Part shown: positions 1 to 9,071 of the stretch, in pieces
How positions within the stretch are numbered: the stretch's first letter is position 1
How the letters are laid out: each line of letters starts with the position of its first letter
Assembly: GCF_964063325.1 (NCBI RefSeq)
Contig: NZ_OZ061315.1
Coordinates: 682,001-746,000 of the forward strand
From: Hafnia alvei
GTDB taxonomy: Bacteria > Pseudomonadota > Gammaproteobacteria > Enterobacterales > Enterobacteriaceae
Direction: 5' to 3'
Length of the DNA stretch: 64,000 nt
Position numbers and translations under genes: made by a program
The notes under the pieces: model-generated
What the model was told of the DNA's origin: nothing
Databases searched by the model: none
What the model saw: the letters and a program-made list of their open reading frames with translations, nothing else

Positions 1-1475
1 CAGGTTTCAACCAATTCTATAAATAATGGCAATCCAGGCAGTTGATGTTCCCTTAAACCTTCAAGCGTAGGGACTTCAGCCGCCAATGATGGATTTTGTA
101 CCAGTAATCCTATAAGTATACGCATAGTCGTGCGTTTTAGCTGAGGCTGCTGGTAACTATTTGCTGACTCGGCCTGCCGTGGTAGCAGCTTATCAAGCTG
201 ACTGTCATCGAGAATGCCTAACTTCTGACCTAAAAACTGCCGTAGGTACAACCTTAGGGTTTCACCTGGGATCTGTCCAATCAGCGGCAAGGCCAGAGCA
301 CTCAGCTTAGTACGCCCATCGGGAGTACTCAAATCGACCTGCGGCATCAGCGTATCAAATAAGAATGCTGACAGCGGCTGGGCCTGCTCAATACGTTGTT
401 CAAATGCTGCGGTGCCTTCTTTGCGCACCAGCGTATCCGGGTCTTCACCATCGGGCAGGAACATAAACTTCAACTGCCGACCATCGGATAAAAACGGCAG
501 CGCGGTTTCCAGCGCTCGCCATGCGGCTTCACGTCCGGCGTTATCGCCGTCGTAGCAGCACACCACGGTATCTGTGGTGCGGAACATCAGTTGAATGTGC
601 TCAGATGTCGTTGAGGTTCCCAGCGAAGCAACGGCATAATCAATGCCGAACTGCGCGAGTGCCACCACATCCATATAGCCTTCAACCACCAGCAATTTAG
701 CCAACTCTGGATGGCGTTGCTGTGCTTCATACAGGCCGAAAAGCTGGCGGCCTTTATGGAAAATATCTGTTTCGGGGGAGTTTAAGTATTTTGGCGTACC
801 ATCACCCAAGATACGGCCACCGAAAGCAATAACGCGTCCACGCCTATCGCGGATAGGGAACATCACGCGGTCGCGGAAGCGGTCGTACGTTCGACCATTG
901 TCATTATTAACCAGCATTCCGGCATCATTAAGCGCTGTGCGGCTTGCGAGATCGCGTCCAAAGCGTTTGAGCGCGTTATCCCAGCCCGGCGGTGCATAGC
1001 CGATAGCAAAGTGGTCGATGATTTCTTGGCTCAGTCCGCGCTGCATTAAATATTGCTGCGCCGATTGGCTGCTTGGTTGACGTAAAGCCTGCTGATAAAA
1101 AGTGCTCAGGCTATTCATCAGCTGATATAAATTTTGACGCTGGTGACGCTCAATCTGGCTTGGACCGGTTCCTGCTTCGTAAGGAATTTCCAAACCTGCC
1201 ATAGTTGCCAACTCTTCAACGCTTTCAACAAACTCAAGTCTGTCGTAGTTCATCAAGAAGTCGATGGCGTTACCATGGGCACCACAGCCAAAGCAGTGGT
1301 AAAACTGTTTGTCCGCGTTCACGGTGAATGAAGGGGTTTTTTCGTTATGGAATGGACAGCAGGCATGATAGTTCTTGCCCTGCTTTTTTAACTTCACACG
1401 CGCATCGACCAGATCGACAATATCGGTCCGAGCTAGCAAGTCATTTATGAATACACGTGGGATTCGTCCTGCCAT
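1..1475 (-). CDS. dnaG: DNA primase (3' part outside window)
   Basis: Synthesises the RNA primers for replication at the fork, working with the DnaB helicase. The ATG at 1475 opens a reading frame of about 491 residues that runs off the left edge; the E. coli enzyme has 581, so the end of the helicase-binding domain is missing here. The N-terminal zinc ribbon is visible with C40, H43, C61 and C64 at the E. coli spacing. The TOPRIM region follows, with VVEGYMD and CCYDGDNAGREA. It lies downstream of rpsU on the same strand, as in the macromolecular-synthesis operon rpsU-dnaG-rpoD. Identification is firm; truncation is only due to the window boundary. Confidence 0.98.
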   Translation of the reverse strand, partial: MAGRIPRVFINDLLARTDIVDLVDARVKLKKQGKNYHACCPFHNEKTPSFTVNADKQFYHCFGCGAHGNAIDFLMNYDRLEFVESVEELATMAGLEIPYEAGTGPSQIERHQRQNLYQLMNSLSTFYQQALRQPSSQSAQQYLMQRGLSQEIIDHFAIGYAPPGWDNALKRFGRDLASRTALNDAGMLVNNDNGRTYDRFRDRVMFPIRDRRGRVIAFGGRILGDGTPKYLNSPETDIFHKGRQLFGLYEAQQRHPELAKLLVVEGYMDVVALAQFGIDYAVASLGTSTTSEHIQLMFRTTDTVVCCYDGDNAGREAAWRALETALPFLSDGRQLKFMFLPDGEDPDTLVRKEGTAAFEQRIEQAQPLSAFLFDTLMPQVDLSTPDGRTKLSALALPLIGQIPGETLRLYLRQFLGQKLGILDDSQLDKLLPRQAESANSYQQPQLKRTTMRILIGLLVQNPSLAAEVPTLEGLREHQLPGLPLFIELVET

Positions 1476-1572
1476 AAGCCCTTACATTTAGTCTGTTTGC
1501 GCGACTGCAAAAACCGCCAGCAGCGTTGACAATTTTTCAGCCTATAAACGAGAACAAGCCGCGCATTCCTTT

Positions 1573-1590
1573 CGGAAGGCACGGCCTTCG
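1573..1590 (-). terminator. Hairpin between rpsU and dnaG
   Basis: GAAGGC and GCCTTC (1575-1580 and 1584-1589) form a six-pair stem with a three-base loop in the 214-base rpsU-dnaG gap. There is no T-run after it on the minus strand, so it is at best a weak or partial terminator, or an RNA-processing element. A partial terminator at this place in the E. coli operon lowers dnaG relative to rpsU; equating the two is an inference. Confidence 0.45.
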
Positions 1591-1689
1591 TATGTTACTG
1601 CACATCAAAATAGAGCTACTTAAAACACTACTCCGACAGACAACAACATGGTCTGTGGACCATTTGTTGGGGCTTTCACCCCGAACAAA

Positions 1690-1944
<255 letters not shown>

Positions 1945-1974
1945 CTAGTGTCAGCTGTTCAAAAATGGTGCGGA

Positions 1975-2004
1975 ATTTTAATCCGAACAGCACCGCTTTG
2001 TAAA
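1975..2004 (-). promoter_or_regulatory. Probable sigma-70 promoter of rpsU-dnaG
   Basis: Read on the minus strand, TTTACA (1999-2004) and TAAAAT (1975-1980) are separated by 18 bases, about 70 bases before the rpsU start. This is a plausible main promoter of the macromolecular-synthesis operon. No transcript data; sequence match only. Confidence 0.5.
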
Positions 2005-2172
2005 GCAATGATGCGCTAATGTCCACAGGATTCTGACTATCAAGTTGTTACACCAAGGATAGCAGGTGGTTTTTAGTCGGTTAATTTGCCACAGCACGAA
2101 AGCGGAACAGTATAGCTGAATTGTGCTATTATGCGCCACCTTAGTTGTTGGAGAAAAGTTGTTGGAGCCGCC

Positions 2173-3186
2173 ATGCGCATTCTGGGCATCGAAACATCCT
2201 GTGATGAAACCGGTATCGCCATTTATGACGATGAACAAGGTATTTTGGCTAACCAGTTGTATAGCCAGATAAAACTACATGCTGATTACGGTGGCGTTGT
2301 CCCTGAACTGGCATCTCGCGACCATGTGCGCAAAACAATTCCCCTGATTCAGGCCGCCTTAAAAGAAGCTAATTTAATGGCAAAAGATCTCGATGGCGTA
2401 GCCTATACCGCAGGTCCAGGTCTTGTTGGGGCTTTATTGGTGGGTGCAACCGTTGGGCGTGCGCTTGCTTTTGCGTGGGATTTGCCTGCGGTTCCTGTTC
2501 ATCATATGGAAGGCCATTTGCTGGCACCGATGCTGGAAGATAATCCGCCTGAGTTTCCTTTCGTTGCGCTGTTAGTTTCAGGTGGTCATACCCAGCTGAT
2601 TAGCGTTACCGGTATGGGGCAGTATGAATTACTGGGCGAATCCATTGACGATGCAGCGGGTGAAGCGTTTGATAAAACAGCCAAACTTCTAGGGTTAGAC
2701 TATCCTGGCGGCCCGATGTTGTCGAAAATGGCACAGCAGGGTGAAGCAGGACGCTTTGTTTTCCCGCGCCCAATGACCGATCGTCCTGGACTTGATTTCA
2801 GCTTCTCTGGACTGAAAACATTTGCGGCAAATACGATTCGTAACAACGAATCTGATGATCAAACCCGTGCCGATATTGCCCGTGCATTCGAAGACGCCGT
2901 GGTGGATACGTTGGCGATTAAGTGCAAACGCGCCTTAGAGCAAACCGGTTTCAAGCGTTTGGTTATGGCAGGTGGCGTGAGCGCTAACCGTACTTTGCGT
3001 GCTCGCTTGGCTGAGATGATGAAAAAACGCGGTGGCGAAGTCTTTTATGCACGCCCTGAGTTTTGCACCGACAACGGTGCGATGATCGCTTATGCAGGCT
3101 TGGTACGTTTGAAAAGCGGCGTGAATGCGGATTTAAGTGTCTCGGTTCGCCCGCGCTGGCCTTTGGCTGAATTGCCTGCGGTGTAA
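2173..3186 (+). CDS. tsaD: tRNA N6-threonylcarbamoyladenosine transferase
   Basis: TsaD transfers the threonylcarbamoyl group to A37 of ANN-decoding tRNAs, acting with TsaB, TsaC and TsaE in the cytoplasm. Starting at the ATG at 2173 (TTGGAG just upstream) gives 337 residues, the same as E. coli; a reading from 2131 would add 14 unrelated residues. Metal-binding H111 and H115 lie in HHMEGH, and the N-terminal GIETSCDET and the GGVSAN motif of the ASKHA ATPase fold are present. It is divergent from rpsU, as in E. coli. Confidence 0.98.
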   Translation: MRILGIETSCDETGIAIYDDEQGILANQLYSQIKLHADYGGVVPELASRDHVRKTIPLIQAALKEANLMAKDLDGVAYTAGPGLVGALLVGATVGRALAFAWDLPAVPVHHMEGHLLAPMLEDNPPEFPFVALLVSGGHTQLISVTGMGQYELLGESIDDAAGEAFDKTAKLLGLDYPGGPMLSKMAQQGEAGRFVFPRPMTDRPGLDFSFSGLKTFAANTIRNNESDDQTRADIARAFEDAVVDTLAIKCKRALEQTGFKRLVMAGGVSANRTLRARLAEMMKKRGGEVFYARPEFCTDNGAMIAYAGLVRLKSGVNADLSVSVRPRWPLAELPAV

Positions 3187-3203
3187 TCCCAAAAATAAAC
3201 ATA

Positions 3204-3231
3204 AAAATGGCGACCTCTGGGTCGCCATTTT
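3204..3231. terminator. Bidirectional terminator between tsaD and plsY
   Basis: A 12-pair stem (AAAATGGCGACC with GGTCGCCATTTT, loop 3216-3219) has A/T runs on both sides. It can therefore end the convergent tsaD and plsY transcripts. Confidence 0.85.
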
Positions 3232-3232
3232 G

Positions 3233-3889
3233 CTATTTGTCGCTCGATTTTTCTTCCTGAATGTCTTCAGTTGCTGCGTTAGCGGTTTTTTTGCGGTTCT
3301 TGAGCTTCTTCCAGATCTTGGTTTCTTGCCCGCGCCACAGACGCTGGATATTGTCGTGATGGCGCATCAAAATTAAGCAGGAAAGCATCGCCACTGGGAA
3401 CGTAAACTGTGGCTTGAACCACCATACGTAAAACGGAGCAACCAGTGCGCTGACGATAGCGCCTAATGAGGAGTATCCACTCAGCAGAACGGTAAGTAGC
3501 CATGTCACCGTCATTAGGCCGGTGAGATCCCAGCCAATTGGCGCGATGGCACCGAATGCCGTCGCCACGCCTTTTCCGCCACGAAAATGGAAGAACACCG
3601 GATAGATGTGACCTAAACAGGCCGCAATAGCGGTTAATCCGAGATAAAGCGGGGCAACATCAAACTTATAGGCGAGCCAAACCGGCAACATGCCTTTAAG
3701 CACATCAAAAATCAGTACCGCTGCGGCTGCGGCTTTACCGCCAATGCGTAACACATTGGTGGCTCCCGGATTTCCAGAGCCGTTCTCACGAGGATCGGGC
3801 AAGCCTGCAATACGGCAGACCACAATTGCGCTGGAAATGGAGCCGCACAGATACGCGAGAATAATCATGCCTAACGCAGTCGCACTCAT
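3233..3889 (-). CDS. plsY: Glycerol-3-phosphate acyltransferase PlsY
   Basis: Inner-membrane enzyme that moves the acyl group of acyl-phosphate to glycerol-3-phosphate, making lysophosphatidic acid for phospholipids. The 218 residues contain about five hydrophobic segments and the signature loops GSGNPGATN (37-45) and HFRGGKGVATA. The protein is about 13 residues longer than E. coli PlsY because of a charged, lysine-rich tail (KIWKKLKNRKKTANAATEDI). It is divergent from folB, the E. coli arrangement. Assignment is firm; the tail is an ordinary lineage difference. Confidence 0.96.
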   Translation of the reverse strand: MSATALGMIILAYLCGSISSAIVVCRIAGLPDPRENGSGNPGATNVLRIGGKAAAAAVLIFDVLKGMLPVWLAYKFDVAPLYLGLTAIAACLGHIYPVFFHFRGGKGVATAFGAIAPIGWDLTGLMTVTWLLTVLLSGYSSLGAIVSALVAPFYVWWFKPQFTFPVAMLSCLILMRHHDNIQRLWRGQETKIWKKLKNRKKTANAATEDIQEEKSSDK

Positions 3890-3914
3890 AACTCAGCTCC
3901 GTCTTATGTTGTTT

Positions 3915-3998
3915 TGTCCCCATCACCCTTCAAGTTACCGTTGCGATGTCTATACTCTTCGCTTGCCGTTTTCTGAACTCGAATGATTTAGGGTATAT
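3915..3998. repeat. Eroded ERIC-like element
   Basis: The stretch between plsY and folB has CCTTCAAGTT near one end and CTCGAATGATTTAGGGTATA at the other, matching the two ends of the full ERIC copies at 37872 and 48761. The ERIC core is missing or unrecognisable. It is most likely an ERIC copy with an internal deletion. The remainder of the 228-base plsY-folB gap is AT-rich with no other clear feature. Confidence 0.45.
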
Positions 3999-4117
3999 AT
4001 CAAAAGATATAAAAGGGTATAAAGGGCAAGGGTCGTTTTAACAACCATATCTGTGGATAATACGCACATTCAAACAGAAGTGGTATCCAACCAAAGGCAA
4101 AAACAGAGAATCACGTG

Positions 4118-4474
4118 ATGGACATCGTATTTATTGAAGAATTAACCGTCATCACCACAATCGGTGTTTATGACTGGGAACAAACCATTCGTCAGAAGCT
4201 TGTATTCGACGTTGAGCTGGCGTGGGATAACCGCAAAGCAGCGTTGAGCGATGACGTGGCAGACTGCCTTAGCTATGCTGACGTGAGTGAGGCGATCATC
4301 AAGCATGTTGAACCCAACCAGTTTGCGCTGGTTGAGCGCGTGGCTGAAGAAGTGGCGATGATGCTGATGGATAAATTTAATAGTCCGTGGGTTCGCATCA
4401 AAGTCAGCAAACCGGGCGCCGTGGCGCATGCGAAAAGTGTCGGCGTGCAGATTGAGCGTGGAAAGCGCGTTTAA
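4118..4474 (+). CDS. folB: Dihydroneopterin aldolase
   Basis: Converts 7,8-dihydroneopterin to 6-hydroxymethyl-dihydropterin and glycolaldehyde in folate synthesis; FolB enzymes also epimerise the substrate. From the ATG at 4118 the protein has 118 residues (E. coli 122) and begins MDIVFIEELTVITTIGVYDW, nearly identical to E. coli. A GTG three bases earlier is a less likely start. The conserved IKVSKPGAV motif with the catalytic lysine is present near the C-terminus. It stands alone between plsY and uppP and is closed by its own terminator. Confidence 0.97.
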   Translation: MDIVFIEELTVITTIGVYDWEQTIRQKLVFDVELAWDNRKAALSDDVADCLSYADVSEAIIKHVEPNQFALVERVAEEVAMMLMDKFNSPWVRIKVSKPGAVAHAKSVGVQIERGKRV

Positions 4475-4550
4475 TCAATCAGATCAATGAGATTTAAATG
4501 TCATATTGGCGAAACTTTATTGAATTAGCCTAGTCACAGTCATACTTCAT

Positions 4551-4576
4551 AAGTGACGCTATTGCGTCACTTTTTT
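4551..4576 (+). terminator. Terminator of folB
   Basis: AAGTGACGC (4551-4559) pairs with GCGTCACTT (4564-4572) around a TATT loop, followed by TTTT. Classic intrinsic terminator ending 35 bases before uppP. Confidence 0.85.
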
Positions 4577-4611
4577 GCGTGCGTAGCACTTTTGAAAAGG
4601 GTAGTACTTTT

Positions 4612-5430
4612 ATGGATCTGCATTTGCTGATCAATGCGTTTATTCTTGGGGTTGTTGAAGGTGTTACAGAGTTTCTGCCGGTATCGTCAACGGGGCATAT
4701 GATTATCGTCGGACACTGGCTTGGATTTGAAGGTGATAAGGCAAAGACCTTTGAAGTTATTATCCAACTAGGCTCGATTTTGGCGGTTGTCGTGATGTTC
4801 TGGCGTCGTCTGTTTGGCCTGATTGGCATTCATTTTGGTCAGCCTCCGGTGCATGAGGGCAAAACCCAAGGACATCTGACATTAGGCCATATCCTGCTTG
4901 CGATGATCCCTGCGGTAGTCTTGGGGCTGGTGTTCCACGATGCGATAAAAACCCTGTTTGCGCCACGAACCGTAGTGTATGCGTTGGTCGTCGGTGGTTT
5001 CCTACTGCTGGCAGCGGAATGGCTTAAGCCAAAGCAACCTCGCGCGGTTGGGCTAGACGATATTACCTATCGTCAGGCATTTATGATTGGCTGTTTTCAG
5101 TGTTTGGCTCTTTGGCCGGGATTCTCTCGCTCTGGTGCGACCATTTCAGGCGGGATGTTGATGGGCGTGAGCCGCTTTGCAGCGTCTGAGTTCTCATTCA
5201 TTTTGGCGGTGCCAATGATGATGGGTGCCACCGCGTTAGAGCTGTATAAGAGCTTGCCGTTCCTGTCTATGGCTGACTTACCGATGTTTGCGGTTGGTTT
5301 TGTTACGGCGTTTATTGTGGCATTAATTGCGATTAAAACGTTCTTGAGCGTGATTAAACGGATCTCTTTTGTTCCCTTCGCGATTTACCGCTTTATCGTT
5401 GCCGCAGTGGTTTACATGGTATTCCTGTAA
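4612..5430 (+). CDS. uppP: Undecaprenyl-diphosphatase (bacitracin resistance protein)
   Basis: Integral inner-membrane phosphatase that dephosphorylates undecaprenyl diphosphate to recycle the lipid carrier for peptidoglycan and O-antigen. The ATG at 4612 gives 272 residues (E. coli 273); an upstream start would add 11 residues that break the conserved N-terminus. The first catalytic motif EGVTEFLPVSSTGH spans 16-29, and the second, PGFSRSGAT, lies in the middle of the protein. Roughly eight membrane segments are visible. It is convergent with cca. Confidence 0.97.
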   Translation: MDLHLLINAFILGVVEGVTEFLPVSSTGHMIIVGHWLGFEGDKAKTFEVIIQLGSILAVVVMFWRRLFGLIGIHFGQPPVHEGKTQGHLTLGHILLAMIPAVVLGLVFHDAIKTLFAPRTVVYALVVGGFLLLAAEWLKPKQPRAVGLDDITYRQAFMIGCFQCLALWPGFSRSGATISGGMLMGVSRFAASEFSFILAVPMMMGATALELYKSLPFLSMADLPMFAVGFVTAFIVALIAIKTFLSVIKRISFVPFAIYRFIVAAVVYMVFL

Positions 5431-5448
5431 ACAGTACGCTGAGCAATG

Positions 5449-5482
5449 AAAAAAGGCCTTGGTTTTTACCGAGGCCTTTTTT
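5449..5482. terminator. Bidirectional terminator between uppP and cca
   Basis: AAAAGGCCTTGG and CCGAGGCCTTTT form a long stem with a short T-rich loop and A/T tracts on both flanks. It serves the convergent uppP and cca genes. Confidence 0.85.
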
Positions 5483-5489
5483 GTGGGTG

Positions 5490-6737
5490 TTAATCGCGGT
5501 TTTCTTCCGGTGGCGAGACTTCTTGCTTCCACTCTTTGAGCGCGTTTAAGCGGCGCTGTTGCAGTTCCTCACGAATTTGCGGTCCTTTGAAACCGGCATC
5601 GACAACTTCTCGAACAGATACGCTTTCCGCCACTTTGCAGGCCGCACGCAGGTAATCGCCTTGAGGGTAGGGATTGTTTTCAAATCCAGTACGCCCACGG
5701 GCATCGGCTTCACTGGACATAATCATTTGTTCCAAACGCTGTGGCTTGCGCCAAACGTCAATAGAATCAAATAATTTAAGCAGCGTGACCGGTCGCAACT
5801 TCTCCACGGTATGAATCAAATCGTGATATTCAGCGACGATTTTTGCCAGTTCACGAATGGCGTTGGGTACGCGTAAACGTTGGCAAAGTGCTTCAACCAA
5901 TTTCACACCCGCAGGGCCGTGACCGTGGTGATGTGGCCAATACTCTGGCGGCGTTAACCCCTTGCCTAAATCATGCGTTAGCGTAGCAAACCGCACGTCA
6001 ATCTCGTCGGTGAGTTCGGCGGCGATAGCTAATGCCATCAGCGTGTGAATACCCGTATCAATTTCTGGATGCCATTTTTCCGGTGCCGGCACGCCAAACA
6101 GATTATCAATTTCTGGGAACAATACGGCTAACGCACCACAGTCACGCAGCACTTGGAAATAAACCTGTGGGCTCTGCGTGATCAATGCTTTTTCTGTTTC
6201 GCGCCAAACTCGCTCAGGCGTCAGATTTTGTAGCTCATTATCCGCCGTCATCTGCGTCATCAAAGCCATTGTTTCTGGTGCGACGTGAAAGCCCAAATGA
6301 GCAAAACGAGCCGCAAAGCGCGCAACGCGCAATACACGTAGCGGATCTTCGTGAAACGCATCTGATACGTGGCGTAGAACCTTGTGGTTAAGATCGTTTA
6401 GGCCACCGTAGGGATCGATAAGCGTTCCATCAGCGCTCTCAGCCATCGCATTGATGGTGAGATCGCGGCGTAACAGGTCTTGTTCTAGGGTTACGTCGGG
6501 GGCGAAATAGGTGACAAAACCGGTATAGCCGTGGCCTGATTTTCGCTCGGTGCGTGCTAACGCATATTCTTCTCGGGATTTAGGATGCAGAAAAACGGGG
6601 AAATCTTTACCAACCTGCTGAAAACCTTGTGCCGTTAACTCTTCAGGTGTTGCACCTTCGATGACCCAATCGCGGTCATAAACGGGTAAATTCAGTCGCT
6701 TATCGCGTACGGCTCCGCCGACCAAAAAAATCTTCAA
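5490..6737 (-). CDS. cca: CCA-adding tRNA nucleotidyltransferase / phosphohydrolase
   Basis: Adds or repairs the 3'-CCA of tRNAs without a template. The E. coli enzyme also has phosphatase, 2'-phosphodiesterase and cyclic-nucleotide activities from its HD domain. A TTG start at 6737 is chosen because GAGGAA lies six bases upstream and the product then begins KIFLVGGAVRD like its relatives, giving 415 residues (E. coli 412). Longer GTG starts at 6743 or 6764 are possible. The metal-binding pair is D21 and D23 (DRDW), and the HD signature is LTHDLGKG. The rare start codon may lower expression. Confidence 0.96.
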   Translation of the reverse strand: MKIFLVGGAVRDKRLNLPVYDRDWVIEGATPEELTAQGFQQVGKDFPVFLHPKSREEYALARTERKSGHGYTGFVTYFAPDVTLEQDLLRRDLTINAMAESADGTLIDPYGGLNDLNHKVLRHVSDAFHEDPLRVLRVARFAARFAHLGFHVAPETMALMTQMTADNELQNLTPERVWRETEKALITQSPQVYFQVLRDCGALAVLFPEIDNLFGVPAPEKWHPEIDTGIHTLMALAIAAELTDEIDVRFATLTHDLGKGLTPPEYWPHHHGHGPAGVKLVEALCQRLRVPNAIRELAKIVAEYHDLIHTVEKLRPVTLLKLFDSIDVWRKPQRLEQMIMSSEADARGRTGFENNPYPQGDYLRAACKVAESVSVREVVDAGFKGPQIREELQQRRLNALKEWKQEVSPPEENRD

Positions 6738-6883
6738 ACTCACTTCCTCACAAACGCCTTTCACATTCTTCGTGATGGGATAATCCGAGAGGTGAAAGGC
6801 ATAACACAGTTATTCGGATAAGATAATTTGTTAACTATAGGTTATAACAAACAGGTTACGACAAACGCGCCGCGCACTGAAAT

Positions 6884-6908
6884 AAAAAAACGCCGCAAGC
6901 GGCGTTTT
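6884..6908 (-). terminator. Terminator of ygiM
   Basis: AACGCCGC / GCGGCGTT with a two-base loop and an A-run on its left side (a T-run when read on the minus strand) lies just after the ygiM stop. It separates ygiM from cca. Confidence 0.8.
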
Positions 6909-6914
6909 CTAAGA

Positions 6915-7532
6915 TTAATTCATCCAACGGTCTTTTTTGCGTCGTGGAATTAAACGAGGCAAGAGTAGGCCTAGCAGCAAGCCGCCACCGGCAACGCCGC
7001 CGCCATATAAGAACCACTGCATGATGATGCCGCGCTTTTTATCATCTAACTGAGTGTTGATGGCGCTAACGCTTTTCTGTGCGCTGGAGAGCTGTTCTTT
7101 CAGCTTTTGATTTTCTGATTTTAGACCGTTGATAGTGCTATCGCTGTTGGCCACTTTTTGCTGCATTTCCGCAGTACGTTGGTTCCAGCTATTATCGATA
7201 TTGGTCAGTTTGTCGGTCAGCGTTTTTACCTGTTGCTCTAATTCTGGCACGCGGCTACGTAAGCTCGGCTCAGTGCTCAGTTGCTCCATAGGTAGCCACA
7301 CGGTACGGCCTTTGGCATCGCGTACCTGACCATATTTGTTGTCTGCATTAACGCTCAGTAGTTCAACTTCCTCACCCGCATTTAATGTTCCGACGATACG
7401 ATACTGATTACCTGGGCCGCTGTGGACGTAGGTATTCAGCTCATCGGAAATGTAGCGCTTCTCTTCAGCGTGAGCATTCAGCGTGAAGCAGGCGGCGAGT
7501 AGTGTTAAACAAACTAAGCGAAATTTATGCAT
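6915..7532 (-). CDS. ygiM: SH3-domain membrane protein YgiM (TIGR04211 family)
   Basis: Cell-envelope protein of unclear role. The ATG at 7532 gives 205 residues (E. coli 206) and a good signal peptide, with a hydrophobic stretch ending at AHAEEK; a start further upstream would bury this signal. A bacterial SH3 domain follows (YVHSGPGNQYRIVGTL onward), then a long coiled coil (about residues 95-165), one membrane segment, and an Arg/Lys-rich tail LIPRRKKDRWMN. The layout is a periplasmic SH3 domain anchored by its C-terminus. It neighbours cca, as in E. coli. Function was not assigned. Confidence 0.93.
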   Translation of the reverse strand: MHKFRLVCLTLLAACFTLNAHAEEKRYISDELNTYVHSGPGNQYRIVGTLNAGEEVELLSVNADNKYGQVRDAKGRTVWLPMEQLSTEPSLRSRVPELEQQVKTLTDKLTNIDNSWNQRTAEMQQKVANSDSTINGLKSENQKLKEQLSSAQKSVSAINTQLDDKKRGIIMQWFLYGGGVAGGGLLLGLLLPRLIPRRKKDRWMN

Positions 7533-7674
7533 CTGATTTTCATTTTCAAGTGGGTGAAGAGACAAAATAGTACGGGGAACAGTGTGGCGACGCAATGAAA
7601 AATCCGAAATGGGAACTATCTGACTTCTAAAGCGGGTCGTTACACCATTTGGAATGCACGGCTAAAAATTAATA

Positions 7675-7698
7675 GGCCTGATAATCGCTTATCAGGCC
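7675..7698 (-). terminator. Probable terminator of the phosphate transporter operon
   Basis: A perfect ten-pair stem (GGCCTGATAA / TTATCAGGCC) with a TCGC loop follows the pit stop on the minus strand. The tail TATTAATTTTT is T-rich, though not a pure run. Confidence 0.7.
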
Positions 7699-7752
7699 CC
7701 ATGTTTCATCTGTTTATTTGGCTTTCATCGATGGTTTGACGAAAAGCACGAA

Positions 7753-9018
7753 TTAGCCAAACAGTGCCTGCAAAATATAAAACAACACGATAGATAACCC
7801 CGCTCCCGCAGGCAGAGTAATAATCCATGAAGCCACAATGTTGCGCGCCACGTTAAGATTTAACGCCGCAATACCACGAGCGAACCCCACGCCAAGCACC
7901 GCACCAACCAGCGTTTGCGTGGTGGAAATCGGTAATCCTGTTCCAGAAGCAATCACAACGGTAGACGCAGTGGCGAACTGAGCGGCAAAGCCTCGACTCG
8001 GGGTAAGGTCGGTGATGCCACTGCCTACGGTTTCCATCACACGCCGTCCCATTAATGCCAACCCAACCACGATGCCTACTCCGCCCAGTGGTAATATCCA
8101 CCAGACGATAGGCGACGTAGACGCGAGCGCTAAGGGATCGTGCACAATGGCGACGATGGCCGACAATGGGCCAATCGCGTTGGCGACATCGTTCGAACCG
8201 TGGGCAAACGCCATCGCACACGCGGTAATCACCATCAGCAAACTGAAGACTTTCTCTACGCCTCGGAAATGGTCTTCTTCATCGGAGTTATCGGTGAATG
8301 ATTTACGCGATAGGTAGAAATAGCCACCGATCATCACTAACAGAGATAGCGCAATCGAGATAATCCATGTTTCACCGTTGGTAAGATGCAGTCCAACGTG
8401 TTTAAGGCCTTTTTTGATGGTTACCAGCAAAATAACCAAAGAGGTCAAAAACATATAAATTGGGCCATAGCGGCGTGCATTGGCGAAAGGATTATCGGTA
8501 TTAAAAATTAAACGTTGGGCGCTGAGGAAAATACCGTAAGCCACCACGCCGGAAATCAGCGGAGTAATAATCCAACTGCCTACAATGCCTTTTACGCCGC
8601 CCCATTCCACGGCGTCTGGCCCAACGGAAACACAGGCAAAGCCAATAATAGCGCCAATGATGGAATGCGTTGTTGAAACTGGCCAGCCCATCATCGAGGC
8701 TACGATGAGCCAGATCCCAGCCGCCAGCAATGATGCCATCATGCCGAAAACCAGCACGTCTGGCTGTGTGCTGAAGGCGCTGGTATCAATGATGCCGTTG
8801 CGGATGGTTTGCGTGACTTCTCCACCGGCCAGATAGGCTCCGGCAAATTCAAAGATCATGGCGATAATGATCGCCTGACGGACGGTGATTGCGCGAGCGC
8901 CTACGGAGGTGCCCATAGCATTTGCAACGTCATTAGCCCCAATACCAATTGCCATCAGCAAGCCGAAAAATGCCGCGATGAAGATCAGCAAAGTGCCGTG
9001 GTCAGCAATAATTGCCAT
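7753..9018 (-). CDS. Inorganic phosphate transporter, Pit family
   Basis: Inner-membrane symporter taking up (metal-)phosphate with protons. The 421 residues carry the duplicated Pit signature: GANDVANAMGTSVG near the N-terminus and GSNDVANAIGPLSA in the second half, with about ten membrane segments. It is shorter than E. coli PitA (499) because the central loop is short. It is the short type usually paired with a DUF47 gene. That partner lies 53 bases upstream on the same strand, so the two probably form one operon. Named at family level only. Confidence 0.93.
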   Translation of the reverse strand: MAIIADHGTLLIFIAAFFGLLMAIGIGANDVANAMGTSVGARAITVRQAIIIAMIFEFAGAYLAGGEVTQTIRNGIIDTSAFSTQPDVLVFGMMASLLAAGIWLIVASMMGWPVSTTHSIIGAIIGFACVSVGPDAVEWGGVKGIVGSWIITPLISGVVAYGIFLSAQRLIFNTDNPFANARRYGPIYMFLTSLVILLVTIKKGLKHVGLHLTNGETWIISIALSLLVMIGGYFYLSRKSFTDNSDEEDHFRGVEKVFSLLMVITACAMAFAHGSNDVANAIGPLSAIVAIVHDPLALASTSPIVWWILPLGGVGIVVGLALMGRRVMETVGSGITDLTPSRGFAAQFATASTVVIASGTGLPISTTQTLVGAVLGVGFARGIAALNLNVARNIVASWIITLPAGAGLSIVLFYILQALFG

Positions 9019-9071
9019 TTGTGTTAGTCCAAAATATCAAAAGATTAAAATTAACAGTGAGAAACCAATGA

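Noticed and set aside
2131..3186. Longer TsaD from an upstream ATG
   Set aside because: The extra 14 residues are not in the family and TTGGAG fits the ATG at 2173.
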